Shown: one piece after another, positions 16,788-25,740 of the stretch
How positions within the stretch are numbered: the first letter of the stretch is position 1
Layout: every line of letters starts with the position of its first letter
Origin: Streptomyces sp. NBC_00193
GTDB lineage: Bacteria; Actinomycetota; Actinomycetes; Streptomycetales; Streptomycetaceae
NCBI RefSeq assembly: GCF_026342735.1
Contig: NZ_JAPEMM010000001.1
Location: forward strand, 496,001 to 560,000
Direction: 5' to 3'
Length of the DNA stretch: 64,000 nt
The notes under the pieces: generated by a model
The model's database searches: none
What the model was told of the DNA's origin: nothing
The model's input: the letters and a program-made list of their open reading frames with translations, nothing else
Made by a program: the position numbers and the translations under genes

Positions 16788-17765
16788 TCAGTCCCGCGGA
16801 TCGACGGCGCGGGGATCGACGGCCCGCGGATCGGCGACGCTCGGATCGATGGCCCGCGGGTCGAACACCCGGCCCTCGACGGCGGCCCTGGCCGCCTCGG
16901 GAAGGGGCTCGGCGGGCCGCTCCAGGGGCGGGAGCTGCGGCAGCGCGTTCCAGGGCACGGCGCGGGCCCGCAGGTCCGCACGCACCTTCTCGGCGAGTTT
17001 GCGGGTGTCCCGGCGGTTCATGACCGCTCCGACCGCGGCGCCGACCATGAACGGCATCAGGTTGGGCAGGTTGCGGAACATCCGCTTCATGATCTGCTGG
17101 CGCAGTTCGCGCTTCATCTGGCCGCCGAGCGCCGCGTTCAGCGTGGTCGGCTTGGTCAGGTCGACCCCGCGCTCCTCCGTCCAGGACGTGAGGTAGGCGA
17201 CGCTGCGTTCCTTGAGGTTGCCGTGCGGTCGCAGGCCGTAGACCTCGTGGAGTTCGGCGATGAGCTTCAGCTCGATCGCGGCGACCCCGGTGATCTCGGC
17301 GGCGAGTTCGGCCGGCATGGCGGGAGGCACCGGCAGCATGGCGGCCGCGCCGATCCCGGCGCCGACCGTGGAAGTGGCGTTGGCGGCGCCCGAGATCAGT
17401 TTGTCGGCCAGCTGATCGGGCCCGAGGCCCGGGAACTGCGCGCGCAGGGTCGCGAGGTCCCGAACCGGAACGCGCGGTGCGTTCTCGATGACTCGGTCGG
17501 TGAGGTAAAGGGCGGCGGCCCTGGCGCTTTCGCCGCCCTTGCGCACACCGTTCTTGACGGCTTGCAGCCGACGGACCCCGGAGTGCTTCCGGGGCCCCTC
17601 GCCGGCCTCGGAGGCCGACGGCACCGCCGTGGCGGTGTCGGGGAGCACGGCGGGTACGCCGGGGGCTCCAGGGCCTGTTTCCAGGCCCTCGGTCCCCTCG
17701 TGCGTCACCGCCGGATCACCAGCTTTTCGGAAGCGCCGCTTCCGAAAGGGTGTCGAGCCAGTCAC
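16788..17765 (-). CDS. Conserved hypothetical protein with DPRAxDPR tail
   Basis: A 325-residue protein I cannot assign firmly. The central part (about 115-260) has a glycine/alanine-rich segment (AGIGAAAMLPVPPAMPAEL) followed by helices such as AIELKLIAELHEVYGL, reminiscent of EcsC-like proteins. NLMPFMVGAAVGAVMNRRDT may be membrane-associated. The C-terminus carries a repeated DPRAxDP motif (about six imperfect copies). GTG at 17765 follows GAGAGG, 13 bp after the DUF4193 gene. A 23-bp palindrome falls in its first codons, so a later GTG at 17708 is possible. Confidence 0.7.
   Translation of the reverse strand: MTGSTPFRKRRFRKAGDPAVTHEGTEGLETGPGAPGVPAVLPDTATAVPSASEAGEGPRKHSGVRRLQAVKNGVRKGGESARAAALYLTDRVIENAPRVPVRDLATLRAQFPGLGPDQLADKLISGAANATSTVGAGIGAAAMLPVPPAMPAELAAEITGVAAIELKLIAELHEVYGLRPHGNLKERSVAYLTSWTEERGVDLTKPTTLNAALGGQMKRELRQQIMKRMFRNLPNLMPFMVGAAVGAVMNRRDTRKLAEKVRADLRARAVPWNALPQLPPLERPAEPLPEAARAAVEGRVFDPRAIDPSVADPRAVDPRAVDPRD
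17725..17747. repeat. 23-bp palindrome at the 5' end of the hypothetical gene
   Basis: TTTCGGAAGCG (17725-17735), one central base, then CGCTTCCGAAA (17737-17747): perfectly complementary 11-bp arms. It lies 31-53 bp downstream of the DUF4193 stop. It could be an operator, an attenuator for DUF4193, or a coincidence of the encoded RKRRFRK motif. Confidence 0.6.
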
Positions 17766-17777
17766 GGCCGACGCCTC

Positions 17778-18074
17778 TCAGTCGCATTCGCGGCAGATCG
17801 GCTGACCGTTCTTCTCGCGCGCCAGCTGGCTGCGGTGGTGCACCAGGAAGCAGCTCGTGCAGGTGAACTCGTCGGCCTGCTTCGGCAGGACCCGTACGGC
17901 CAGTTCCTCGTTGGAGAGGTCTGCGCCGGGCAGGTCGAGGCCCTCGGCGTTGTCGATTTCGTCCAGGTCGACGTTCGAGGACGACTTCTCGTTGCGACGA
18001 GCCTTCAGCTCTTCGATGCTGTCGTTGTCTACGTCGTCGTCGGTCTTGCGCGGGGTGTCGTAGTCCGTTGCCAT
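17778..18074 (-). CDS. DUF4193 protein (small zinc-ribbon-like)
   Basis: A 98-residue acidic protein with a C-terminal pair of CxxC motifs, FTCTSCFLVHHRSQLA and PICRECD, suited to binding one zinc. The N-terminal half is very acidic (DDDVDNDSIEELKARR). It matches the DUF4193 family, strongly conserved in actinobacteria and of unclear molecular function. The ATG at 18074 sits 16 bp after a GGGGGAG stretch. It heads a two-gene run with the hypothetical gene. Confidence 0.9.
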   Translation of the reverse strand: MATDYDTPRKTDDDVDNDSIEELKARRNEKSSSNVDLDEIDNAEGLDLPGADLSNEELAVRVLPKQADEFTCTSCFLVHHRSQLAREKNGQPICRECD

Positions 18075-18306
18075 AGTTCGCTCTCCCCCTCTGGGATTTA
18101 GCGGGTGTCTCAGCGCACGTAACGCGCGAGAGGCCGGACTTGTGCCCGACCTGAGGCGGAGATTTTGCCTCACATCAAGGTCTGTTACTCAATCGACACC
18201 CAGCCGCACATTCAGAAGAGCGATTGGCTGGGATGACGACCGGGACCGTACACGGTCCGGGGGCCGTCTTGCACAAACGCCACCCCATGTATTTCCCGCC
18301 GCTAGG

Positions 18307-18344
18307 GGGGCCGGAAACCCGGACTTCCCGGGCTTTCCGGCCCC
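18307..18344 (-). terminator. Hairpin terminator after cutS
   Basis: GGGGCCGGAAA (18307-18317) pairs with TTTCCGGCCCC (18334-18344). An inner CCCGG/CCGGG stem (18318-18322/18328-18332) continues it. It is 115 bp downstream of cutS on the minus strand and upstream of the DUF4193 promoter zone. Confidence 0.7.
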
Positions 18345-18383
18345 GCCAAGGTCACTGAGCGCATAGGGCCGGACACTCGACAC

Positions 18384-18399
18384 TGTGATCGATCGCACA
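18384..18399. promoter_or_regulatory. Crp-like palindrome
   Basis: TGTGATCGATCGCACA differs from the TGTGA-N6-TCACA consensus at one position. It lies between cutS and its terminator, an odd place for a regulator of either neighbour. Confidence 0.35.
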
Positions 18400-18458
18400 G
18401 AAGTCACTGTCTTCATGACCCAAGCATTCAGCCAACAGCGAACACGGGGTGGCCGCCC

Positions 18459-19703
18459 TCACAAGGGCAGAGTGACACGCATCACGAGGCCACCGCCCTC
18501 GCGCGGGACCGCCTGGATCCTCCCGCCGTGTGCGCGCGCCACGGAGCGCGCGATGGAGAGGCCGAGCCCGACACCCTTGTCGCTGCCCGTGCGCTCCGTA
18601 CGCAGCCGTCTGAAGGGCTCGAAGAGGTTGTCCACCTCGTACGCGGGAACCACGGGACCCGTGTTCGATACCAGCAGGACCGCCTGCCCGTGCACGGCCT
18701 CGGTGGTGACCTCCACCCAGCCGCCCTCGGGCACGTTGTAGCGGACGGCGTTCTGCACCAGGTTGAGCGCGATCCGCTCCAGCAGCACGCCGTTGCCCTG
18801 GACCACGGCCAGCGCGCGCTCGCCGCGGATCTCCACGCCCTTGGCCTGCGCCTCCCCGCGCGCCTGGTCGAGGGCGCGCGAGGCCACCTCGGCCAGGTCC
18901 ACGGGCTTGCGCTCGATGATCTGGTTGTCGCTGCGGGCCAGCAGCAGCAGGCCCTCGACCAGCTGCTCGCTGCGTTCGTTGGTGGCCAGCAGGGTCTTGC
19001 CGAGCTGCTGGAGCTCCACCGGCGCCCCGGGATCGGACAGGTGCACCTCCAGCAGCGTCCGGTTGATGGCCAGCGGGGTCCTCAGCTCGTGCGAGGCATT
19101 GGCCACGAACCGCTGCTGGGCCGTGAAGGCCCGCTCCAGCCGGTCGAGCATCTCGTCGAAGGTGTCGGCGAGCTCCTTGAGCTCGTCGTCCGGACCGTCC
19201 AGCTCGATCCGCCGGGTCAGGTCGGAGCCGACCACCCGGCGGGCGGTACGGGTGATCTTGCCGAGCGGCGAGAGCACCCGGCCGGCCATCGCGTAACCGA
19301 AGGCGAAGGCGATGATGCTCAGCCCCATCAGCGCCATCAGCGAGCGGCTCAGCAGATCGTCCAGCGCGTGCCGGCGCTGTTCGAGGATGCACGAGTTGAT
19401 CGCGGCGTTGAACTGTTCGACCGCCTGTCCCGAACCGTTCACGCCGGGGCAGGTGCTGCTGACCCGGATCGGGCCCCCGTCCACGATCGTGAACGGCAGC
19501 GCGTTGCCCTGGCGCAGCGCCTGGGCCGCCAGCAGGTAGATGATCGACAGCAGCAGGATGCCGGCGATCAGGAACATCCCGCCGTACAGCAGCGTCAGGC
19601 GTATCCGGATGGTCGGCCGCAGCCAAGGGAAAGGACCCTCGGGCTGGCCGGGGTCCCAGGTCGGTTTCGGTGGCGCGGCGGGTGGCGCCGGGGTCGCTGC
19701 CAC
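18459..19703 (-). CDS. cutS: Sensor histidine kinase CutS
   Basis: A 414-residue membrane sensor. TM1 is at about 36-60 and TM2 at about 121-143. The roughly 60-residue extracellular loop between them has two cysteines (Cys85 in RVSSTCPG and Cys105 in INSCILEQ). A HAMP linker follows, then the H-box NASHELRTPLAINR and the ATPase boxes (LVQNAVRYNV, GVGLGLSIARS). CutS works with CutR; in Streptomyces this pair is linked to secretion stress and extracellular protein quality control, with the cysteine pair proposed as a redox or folding sensor. GTG at 19703 is 5 bp after the cutR stop and gives the usual CutS length. Confidence 0.88.
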   Translation of the reverse strand: MAATPAPPAAPPKPTWDPGQPEGPFPWLRPTIRIRLTLLYGGMFLIAGILLLSIIYLLAAQALRQGNALPFTIVDGGPIRVSSTCPGVNGSGQAVEQFNAAINSCILEQRRHALDDLLSRSLMALMGLSIIAFAFGYAMAGRVLSPLGKITRTARRVVGSDLTRRIELDGPDDELKELADTFDEMLDRLERAFTAQQRFVANASHELRTPLAINRTLLEVHLSDPGAPVELQQLGKTLLATNERSEQLVEGLLLLARSDNQIIERKPVDLAEVASRALDQARGEAQAKGVEIRGERALAVVQGNGVLLERIALNLVQNAVRYNVPEGGWVEVTTEAVHGQAVLLVSNTGPVVPAYEVDNLFEPFRRLRTERTGSDKGVGLGLSIARSVARAHGGRIQAVPREGGGLVMRVTLPL

Positions 19704-19708
19704 CCGCG

Positions 19709-20362
19709 TCAGATCCGGTAGCCGGAACCGGGGACGGTCACGATGACCGGCGGCTCCCCGAGCTTGCGGCGCAGCGTCATCACCGTCACGCGCACCACGT
19801 TGGTGAAGGGGTCCGTGTTCTCGTCCCACGCCTTCTCCAGGAGCTGCTCGGCGGACACGACCGTGCCCTCGCTGCGCATGAGGACCTCCAGCACCGCGAA
19901 CTCCTTCGGCGCCAGCTGCACCTCCTTGCCCTCGCGGAACACCTCGCGCCGGTTCGGGTCCAGCTTGATCCCCGCGCGCTCCAGTACGGGGGGCAGCGCG
20001 ACCGTGGTGCGCCGGCCGAGGGCCCGTACCCGGGCGGTCAGCTCGGTGAACGCGAAGGGCTTGGGCAGGTAGTCGTCCGCCCCGATCTCCAGGCCCTCGA
20101 CCCGGTCGCTCACGTCGCCGGAGGCCGTCAGCATGAGCACGCGGGTGGGCATGCCGAGCTCGACGATCTTCCGGCACACGTCGTCGCCGTGCACGAGCGG
20201 GAGGTCCCGGTCGAGCACGACCACGTCGTAGTCGTTCACTCCGACGCGCTCCAGGGCCGCGGCGCCGTCGTACACGACGTCCACGGCCATGGCCTCCCGG
20301 CGCAGTCCGGTGGCCACCGCATCGGCGAGCAGCTGCTCGTCCTCGACGACGAGTACGCGCAC
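19709..20362 (-). CDS. cutR: Response regulator CutR
   Basis: A 217-residue OmpR-family regulator. The receiver domain has VEDEQ, the phosphoacceptor in VVLDRDLPLVHGDD, and PKPFAFTE. The C-terminal winged helix includes LAPKEFAVLEVLMRSEG and VVRVTVMTLRRKLGEPP, ending in PGSGYRI. The GTG at 20362 follows GAGGAAGGAAACGAC. The length and sequence match the CutR proteins of S. lividans and S. coelicolor as I recall them. It is expected to act with cutS as a two-gene operon whose promoter lies in 20363-20600. Confidence 0.88.
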   Translation of the reverse strand: MRVLVVEDEQLLADAVATGLRREAMAVDVVYDGAAALERVGVNDYDVVVLDRDLPLVHGDDVCRKIVELGMPTRVLMLTASGDVSDRVEGLEIGADDYLPKPFAFTELTARVRALGRRTTVALPPVLERAGIKLDPNRREVFREGKEVQLAPKEFAVLEVLMRSEGTVVSAEQLLEKAWDENTDPFTNVVRVTVMTLRRKLGEPPVIVTVPGSGYRI

Positions 20363-20632
20363 GTCGTTTCCTTCCTCAGAGCCCGTCAGGGCAGGTGTGT
20401 CATGTGGCCTCCATCCTGCCCCTTTCGCCGGTAAACCGGCTGTAAGACGCCGCAGGCGGGTGCTCGGGCGGTGACTGCGGCCGTGGCTCCGGGGACGGAA
20501 GTGAGGATTCCCTCGCCTCACGAGGTTTCTGGGTCCAACGCGGCGGGGAGGACGACTTCACACCCCGAACACCTCCCTGACGGCGCACTGCCACGTGCCG
20601 CCGCCGACCCACGAAGAGGGGGCGAACCCACC

Positions 20633-20806
20633 ATGGACGCATTCACCGCGGGTCTCCTGCAGCGCATCAGGAGCACGCAGTCGGACCTCAGGCAGGCTCG
20701 CGAGACGGGCGACGACTTCCTCGCGGAAGTGGAACAGGCGGAGCTGGAAGACCTCCAGCGCATCGCAGCCGATCACGGCGTTCCGGTCACCGTCTCCGCC
20801 TGCTGA
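20633..20806 (+). CDS. Small conserved Streptomyces protein, 57 residues
   Basis: A 57-residue acidic, probably helical protein (SDLRQARETGDDFLAEVEQ, LEDLQRIAADHGV) with no cysteines except the last residue and no membrane segment. The ATG follows GAAGAGGGGGCG about 12 bases upstream. Very similar short proteins occur next to cutR in other Streptomyces as far as I recall; function unknown. It is divergent from cutR. The composition suggests a coiled-coil or a regulator-binding peptide, but nothing proves this. Confidence 0.6.
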   Translation: MDAFTAGLLQRIRSTQSDLRQARETGDDFLAEVEQAELEDLQRIAADHGVPVTVSAC

Positions 20807-20914
20807 CTCCAGCTGCCGGTAGTCATCCACCGGCTCGTGCACACCCCCCGGACCCCGGAGGCCGCCACCCGGCCGCCGGGGTTCCTTCACGTCCGGGAGC
20901 ACCTCCGGGGCCCG

Positions 20915-20931
20915 CCCGGGGCCTCCCCGGG
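20915..20931. terminator. Short GC hairpin between convergent genes
   Basis: CCCGGGG (20915-20921) pairs with CCCCGGG (20925-20931) with a 3-base loop, inside a longer GC-palindromic tract (about 20890-20950). It lies between the small protein gene and the end of the inositol monophosphatase gene. Confidence 0.45.
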
Positions 20932-20951
20932 GCCCGCGGGCGCGCCCGAGC

Positions 20952-21755
20952 TCAGTCGTGCCAGGCCCCGGCTTCCTCCAGCAGCGGCCGCAGCGAGGCG
21001 AACACCGCGGGGGTCGCGGCGATCGCGAGCTCGCCCGAGGCGGGCTCCCCGGGACGGCCGCCCGTGACCGCGCCGGCCTCCCGCGCGATCAGCTCTCCCG
21101 CCGCCAGGTCCCAGGGGTTCAGCCCGCGCTCCCAGTACCCGTCCAGCCGTCCGGCGGCCACGTCGCACAGGTCGATCGCCGCCGACCCGCCGCGCCGGAC
21201 GTCCCGTACCAGCGGGATGATCCGCTGCGCGACGTCCGCCTGGTGCGCCCGCCGGCTCTGGACGTACGCGAACCCGGTGCCGATCAGCGCCTGGTCCAGC
21301 GGAGCGGCCGGCCGGCAGGCGAGGCGGGCGCCGCCCAGCCAGGCACCGCGCCCCAGCACCGCGTGGTACGTCTCCCCGCGCATCGGCGCCGCCACGACCC
21401 CGGCCACCGTCTCCCCGCGGTACTCGGCCGCGATGGACACGCCCCAGGTCGGCAGCCCGTAGAGGTAGTTCACCGTGCCGTCCAGCGGGTCGATGACCCA
21501 CCGCACGCCGCTGGTGCCGGCCGACTCCGAGCCCTCCTCGCCCAGCAGCCCGTCCTCGGGCCGCCGCTCCCCGAGGATGCCGGTGATCAGCTTCTCGGCC
21601 GCGATGTCCATCTCGGTCACCACGTCGATCGGGCTCGTCTTGGTCGAGGCGACCGCCAGATCGGCGGGCCGCCCGTCCCGCAGCAGCGCGCCCGCCCGGC
21701 CGGCCGCCTCCAGGGCCACGTCCAGCAGTTCGGTCTTCAGCTCTTCGGAGATCAC
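20952..21755 (-). CDS. Inositol monophosphatase family protein
   Basis: A 267-residue Mg2+-dependent phosphatase. The metal-binding motifs are LLGEEG, WVIDPLDGTVNYLYG and the C-terminal GLNPWDLAAGELIAREAGA. Likely substrates are myo-inositol-1-phosphate or another sugar phosphate. The GTG at 21755 is preferred because GGGAG sits six bases upstream; the frame is open to another GTG at 21800, but no ribosome binding site supports it. It lies 79 bp downstream of the ferrochelatase gene in the same direction. Confidence 0.88.
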   Translation of the reverse strand: MISEELKTELLDVALEAAGRAGALLRDGRPADLAVASTKTSPIDVVTEMDIAAEKLITGILGERRPEDGLLGEEGSESAGTSGVRWVIDPLDGTVNYLYGLPTWGVSIAAEYRGETVAGVVAAPMRGETYHAVLGRGAWLGGARLACRPAAPLDQALIGTGFAYVQSRRAHQADVAQRIIPLVRDVRRGGSAAIDLCDVAAGRLDGYWERGLNPWDLAAGELIAREAGAVTGGRPGEPASGELAIAATPAVFASLRPLLEEAGAWHD

Positions 21756-21834
21756 GCCGGGCTCCCGTTCATCGACTTCTGCGGACTTCACTGCACACAC
21801 CGGACCGGGGACACCGGACCGGGCACACCGGCGG

Positions 21835-23010
21835 CTACGCGTACGGGCTGTCCACGCCCGCCGCCGCGGGCCGGGGCCCGCGCGCCGGGCAGCAGCCCAC
21901 GGCGCACAGGTCGTGGCTCGCTCCGAGCAGGCCGAGCGCGCAGCGCTCCACGGCCTCCCCGCGTTCCGCCGCGGCCCGCTCCAGCACGAGGTCCCGTACC
22001 GCCGCCGCGAACCGGGGGTCGGCGCCGACCGTGGCCGAGCGGGCGATGGGCAGCCCCAGCTCGGCGGCCTTCGCCGTCGCCTCCGTGTCGAGGTCGTACA
22101 GCACCTCCATGTGGTCCGAGACGAAGCCGATGGGCACCATGACCACCGCGGGGGCGCCCGCTCCGTGCAGGGCCTCCAGGTGGTCGCAGATGTCCGGCTC
22201 CAGCCACGGGATGTGCGGGGCGCCGCTGCGCGACTGGTAGACGAGCTCCCAGGGCAGCTCGGTGCCGGTCTCGGCGCGGACCGCGTCGGCGATCAGCCGC
22301 GCGACGTCCAGGTGCTGCTTGACGTAGGCCCCGCCCTCGCCGCCCGCCGTGTGCTCCTCCACCGGGCCGGAGGCGTCCGCGGCCGCGTTCGGGATGGAGT
22401 GCGTGGTGAAGGCCAGGTGCGCCCCGGCGCGGACCTCCTCGGGCAGCGAGGCCAGCGAGGCCAGCACCCCGTCGATCATGGGCTGCACGAAGCCGGGGTG
22501 GTTGAAGTAGTGCCGCAGCTTGTCGACCTGGGGCAGGTCGGCCTCGGCCACGCCCTCCTCCACGAGCAGGGCGAGCGCGTCGGCGAGGTTCTCGCGGTAC
22601 TGCCGGCAGCCCGAGTACGAGGCGTACGCGCTGGTCGCGAGCACCGCGATGCGGCGGCGCCCGTCGGCGGCCATCTCGCGCATCACGTCGTTCAGGTACG
22701 GGGCCCAGTTGCGGTTGCCCCAGTAGACCGGCAGGTCCAGCCCGTGCCCGGCGAAGTCCTTGCGCAGGGCGTCCAGCAGCTCGCGGTTCTGACCGTTGAT
22801 CGGGCTGATGCCGCCGAAGCCGAAGTAGTGCTGCCCGACCTCCTTGAGCCGCTCGCGCGGGATGCCGCGGCCGCGCGTGACGTTCTCCAGGAACGGCACG
22901 ACGTCGTCGGGCCCCTCGGGGCCGCCGAAGGACAGCAGCAGGAGGGCGTCGTAGGGGGCGGCGGGGCCTTCGGCCGAGCCGGCGGCGGAGGCGCGGAGCT
23001 GGTCAGACAT
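21835..23010 (-). CDS. hemH: Ferrochelatase (coproporphyrin type)
   Basis: A 391-residue enzyme that inserts Fe2+ into a porphyrin; actinobacterial members use coproporphyrin III in the coproporphyrin-dependent haem route (also called cpfC). Visible motifs are [18 protein letters not shown] at the N-terminus, the catalytic histidine in [13 protein letters not shown], and [13 protein letters not shown]. The C-terminal CAVGCCPA, with an upstream cysteine in RCALGLLG, fits the [2Fe-2S] ligands. The start MSDQLRAS follows CAGGATTCGAAGC. It is divergent from the MFS gene. Confidence 0.93.
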   Translation of the reverse strand: MSDQLRASAAGSAEGPAAPYDALLLLSFGGPEGPDDVVPFLENVTRGRGIPRERLKEVGQHYFGFGGISPINGQNRELLDALRKDFAGHGLDLPVYWGNRNWAPYLNDVMREMAADGRRRIAVLATSAYASYSGCRQYRENLADALALLVEEGVAEADLPQVDKLRHYFNHPGFVQPMIDGVLASLASLPEEVRAGAHLAFTTHSIPNAAADASGPVEEHTAGGEGGAYVKQHLDVARLIADAVRAETGTELPWELVYQSRSGAPHIPWLEPDICDHLEALHGAGAPAVVMVPIGFVSDHMEVLYDLDTEATAKAAELGLPIARSATVGADPRFAAAVRDLVLERAAAERGEAVERCALGLLGASHDLCAVGCCPARGPRPAAAGVDSPYA

Positions 23011-23180
23011 GCTTCGAATCCTGCCACCCGCCGCCGTCCCGCGGAAAACAGGCCCGTCCTGCGGGACCGCTCCGCCGGGGGCCGGGACCCCCCTCCCCGC
23101 CCCCCGCGGCTTCGTCAGGCGGGCGGCCCGGGTGCGGCCGTAACCTGTATGGGCCAATGACGTCCCTTACGGAGGGCACC

Positions 23181-24443
23181 TTGCCCAGTCCCTACCGCGC
23201 GATCTTCGCCGCCCCCGGGAGCCGGGGCTTCAGCGCGGCCGGCCTCATAGGCCGGCTGCCGCTCTCCATGGTCGGTATCGGCATCCTGACGATGATCTCC
23301 GAGCTCACGGGCCGGTACTCGCTGGCCGGCGCCCTCACCGCCACGCTCGCGCTCTCCGCCGCCGGGATCGGCCCGCAGGTGTCCCGCCTGGTCGACCAGT
23401 ACGGCCAGCGCCGCGTCCTGCGCCCGGCGAGCCTGCTGGCGATCCTCGCCATCTCCGGGCTGCTGCTGTGCGCGGCCAACCACGCGCCCGACTGGACCCT
23501 GTTCGTCTTCGCCGCGCTCGCGGGCTGCGTACCCAGCGTGGGCGCGATGATCCGGGCCCGGTGGACGGCCATCTACCGGGACTCGCCGCGCGAACTGCAC
23601 ACGGCGTACTCCCTGGAATCCGTCCTGGACGAGGTCTGCTTCATCTTCGGGCCGATCCTCGCCATCGGGCTCTCCACCACCTGGTTCCCCGAGGCGGGCC
23701 CGCTGGTCGCCGGGGTCTGCCTGCTCGTGGGCGTGTGGTGGCTGACCGCGCAGCGCGCCACCGAGCCCGCCCCGCACCCGCGCGGCGAGGACTCCGACCG
23801 GACCTCGGCGCTGCGCTCCCCCGGACTCCAGGTGCTGGTGGCCACGTTCGTGGCCACCGGGGCCATCTTCGGCTCCATCGACGTGGTCACGCTGGCCTTC
23901 GCCGAGGAGCAGGGGCACAAGGCGTGGGCGAGCTTCATCCTCGCGATCTGGGCGGTCGGGTCCTGCCTCGCCGGCATCGTCTTCGGCCTGCTCCACCTCA
24001 AGGGCAAGGCCGAACGCAGGTGGGTGCTGGGCATCTGTGCGATGGCCGTGAGTATGATCCCCCTCCTACTGGCCGGGAACCTTCCGTTTCTGGCCGTGGC
24101 GCTCTTCGTTTCGGGCCTCGCCATCGCTCCCACGATGATCACCACGATGGCCCTGATCGAGGCGCACGTACCACGCGCGAAGCTGACCGAGGGGATGACC
24201 TGGACGGGCACCGGGCTCGCGGTCGGGGTCGCGCTCGGGTCCTCCGTGGCCGGCTGGGTCATCGACGCCGCCGGCGCGAGGACCGGGTACGTCGTCTCCA
24301 TCTCGGCGGGGGCCGCCGCGGCGGCGGTTGCGTTCGCGGGTTACCGCCGGCTGACGAGGCCGGCGCAAGGGGAGGAGCCTTCCAACGATGGCGACGACGG
24401 GGACAGCAGGCAGCAGCGGGACACGGACCGCCGCGTGGCATAA
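23181..24443 (+). CDS. MFS transporter
   Basis: A 420-residue transporter with about 12 membrane helices, for example GLIGRLPLSMVGIGILTMIS and LQVLVATFVATGAIFGSIDV. A cytoplasmic loop motif DQYGQRRVLRP lies between TM2 and TM3. The TTG at 23181 is preferred because GGAGGG lies 4 bases upstream; an in-frame ATG at 23157 has no ribosome binding site. The last 56 bp overlap the aldonolactone oxidase gene in another frame, so the two are coupled. The substrate is unknown. Confidence 0.85.
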   Translation: MPSPYRAIFAAPGSRGFSAAGLIGRLPLSMVGIGILTMISELTGRYSLAGALTATLALSAAGIGPQVSRLVDQYGQRRVLRPASLLAILAISGLLLCAANHAPDWTLFVFAALAGCVPSVGAMIRARWTAIYRDSPRELHTAYSLESVLDEVCFIFGPILAIGLSTTWFPEAGPLVAGVCLLVGVWWLTAQRATEPAPHPRGEDSDRTSALRSPGLQVLVATFVATGAIFGSIDVVTLAFAEEQGHKAWASFILAIWAVGSCLAGIVFGLLHLKGKAERRWVLGICAMAVSMIPLLLAGNLPFLAVALFVSGLAIAPTMITTMALIEAHVPRAKLTEGMTWTGTGLAVGVALGSSVAGWVIDAAGARTGYVVSISAGAAAAAVAFAGYRRLTRPAQGEEPSNDGDDGDSRQQRDTDRRVA

Positions 24444-25722
24444 CTGGGCGGGCAACGTCAGCGCCACGCCCGCGCGCGTGGTCACCCCGGCCTCGGTCGG
24501 GGAGCTTCAGGAGGCGGTCCGCCGGGCCGCCGGGGACGGGCTGAAGGTGAAGGCGGTCGGCACCGGCCACTCCTTCACCGCGGCCGCCGCGACCGACGGC
24601 GTACTGATCCGCCCGCAGGCGCTGGCCGGGATACAGGCGATCGACCGGTCCGCCGGCACCGTCACCGTGGCGGCGGGCACGGTCCTCAAGGACCTCAACC
24701 TGGCCCTCGCCAAGGAGGGCCTGTCGCTCACCAACATGGGCGACATCATGGAGCAGACGGTCTCGGGCGCCACCAGCACCGGCACCCACGGGACCGGCCG
24801 CGACTCGGCCTCCATCGCCGCCCAGATCCGCGGCCTGGAGCTGGTCACGGCGGACGGACAGCTGCTGGCGTGCTCCGAGAAGGAGAATCCCGAGGTCTTC
24901 GCGGCGGCCCGGCTGGGCATCGGCGCGCTCGGCGTCGTCACCGCCCTCACCTTCGCCGTGGAGCCGCTCTTCTTCCTGACCGCCCGTGAGGAGCCCATGG
25001 CCTTCGACCGGGTGACCGCGGAGTTCGACCAGCTCCACGCGGAGAACGAGCACTTCGAGTTCTACTGGTTCCCGCACACCGGCAACTGCAACACCAAGCG
25101 CAACAACCGCAGCCAGGGCCCGGCCGCCCCGCCCGGAGCGGTCTCCGCCTGGGTCGAGGACGAGCTGCTGTCCAACGGCCTCTTCCAGGCCGTCAACTCC
25201 TTCGGCCGCGCCGTCCCGGCGGCCATCCCCTCCATCGCCCGGATCGCGAGCCGCGCCCTGTCGGCGCGCACCTACACGGACATCCCGTACAAGGTGTTCA
25301 CCAGCCCGCGCCGGGTGCGGTTCGTGGAGATGGAGTACGCCCTTCCGCGCGAGCGCGTCGTCGAGGCACTGCGGGAGCTGAAAGCCATGGTGGACCGCTC
25401 CGGGCTGCGGATCAGCTTCCCGGTGGAGGTGCGGACGGCTCCGGCGGACGACATCACCCTGTCGACCGCCTCGGGCCGCGAGAGCGCGTACATCGCGGTG
25501 CACATGTACAAGGGCACCCCGTACCAGGCCTACTTCACGGCCGCCGAGCGGATCTTCACCGAGTACGGCGGGCGCCCGCACTGGGGCAAGGTGCACACGC
25601 GGGACGCGGAGTACTTCGCCGGGGTGTACCCGCGCTTCGGGGAGTTCACCGCGCTCCGGGACCGGCTGGACCCGGACCGGGTCTTCGGCAACGACTACCT
25701 GCGGCGGGTCTTGGGCGACTGA
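24388..25722 (+). CDS. D-arabinono-1,4-lactone/L-gulonolactone oxidase-type FAD enzyme
   Basis: A 444-residue FAD-dependent aldonolactone oxidase. The N-terminal FAD-binding domain (about 15-185) has VKAVGTGHSFTAAAATDG and SGATSTGTHGTGRDSASI. The C-terminal ALO domain ends with the family signature RPHWGKVHTRD. It is expected to oxidise an aldono-lactone to an ascorbate-like product with oxygen or another acceptor. GGGGAGGAG lies at good spacing within the end of the MFS gene. Whether it feeds an antioxidant pathway or a secondary metabolite is unclear. Confidence 0.88.
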   Translation: MATTGTAGSSGTRTAAWHNWAGNVSATPARVVTPASVGELQEAVRRAAGDGLKVKAVGTGHSFTAAAATDGVLIRPQALAGIQAIDRSAGTVTVAAGTVLKDLNLALAKEGLSLTNMGDIMEQTVSGATSTGTHGTGRDSASIAAQIRGLELVTADGQLLACSEKENPEVFAAARLGIGALGVVTALTFAVEPLFFLTAREEPMAFDRVTAEFDQLHAENEHFEFYWFPHTGNCNTKRNNRSQGPAAPPGAVSAWVEDELLSNGLFQAVNSFGRAVPAAIPSIARIASRALSARTYTDIPYKVFTSPRRVRFVEMEYALPRERVVEALRELKAMVDRSGLRISFPVEVRTAPADDITLSTASGRESAYIAVHMYKGTPYQAYFTAAERIFTEYGGRPHWGKVHTRDAEYFAGVYPRFGEFTALRDRLDPDRVFGNDYLRRVLGD

Positions 25723-25740
25723 GCCCGGGGGACCGATCCC

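Larger units (their letters stand above)
18075..18458. other. Intergenic region between cutS end and the DUF4193 gene
   Basis: These 384 bp carry no credible gene. They hold a strong hairpin (18307-18344), a Crp-like palindrome (18384-18399), and, nearer the DUF4193 start, a more AT-rich stretch (18160-18190) that probably contains that gene's promoter. No hexamer pair was clear enough to call. Confidence 0.5.
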
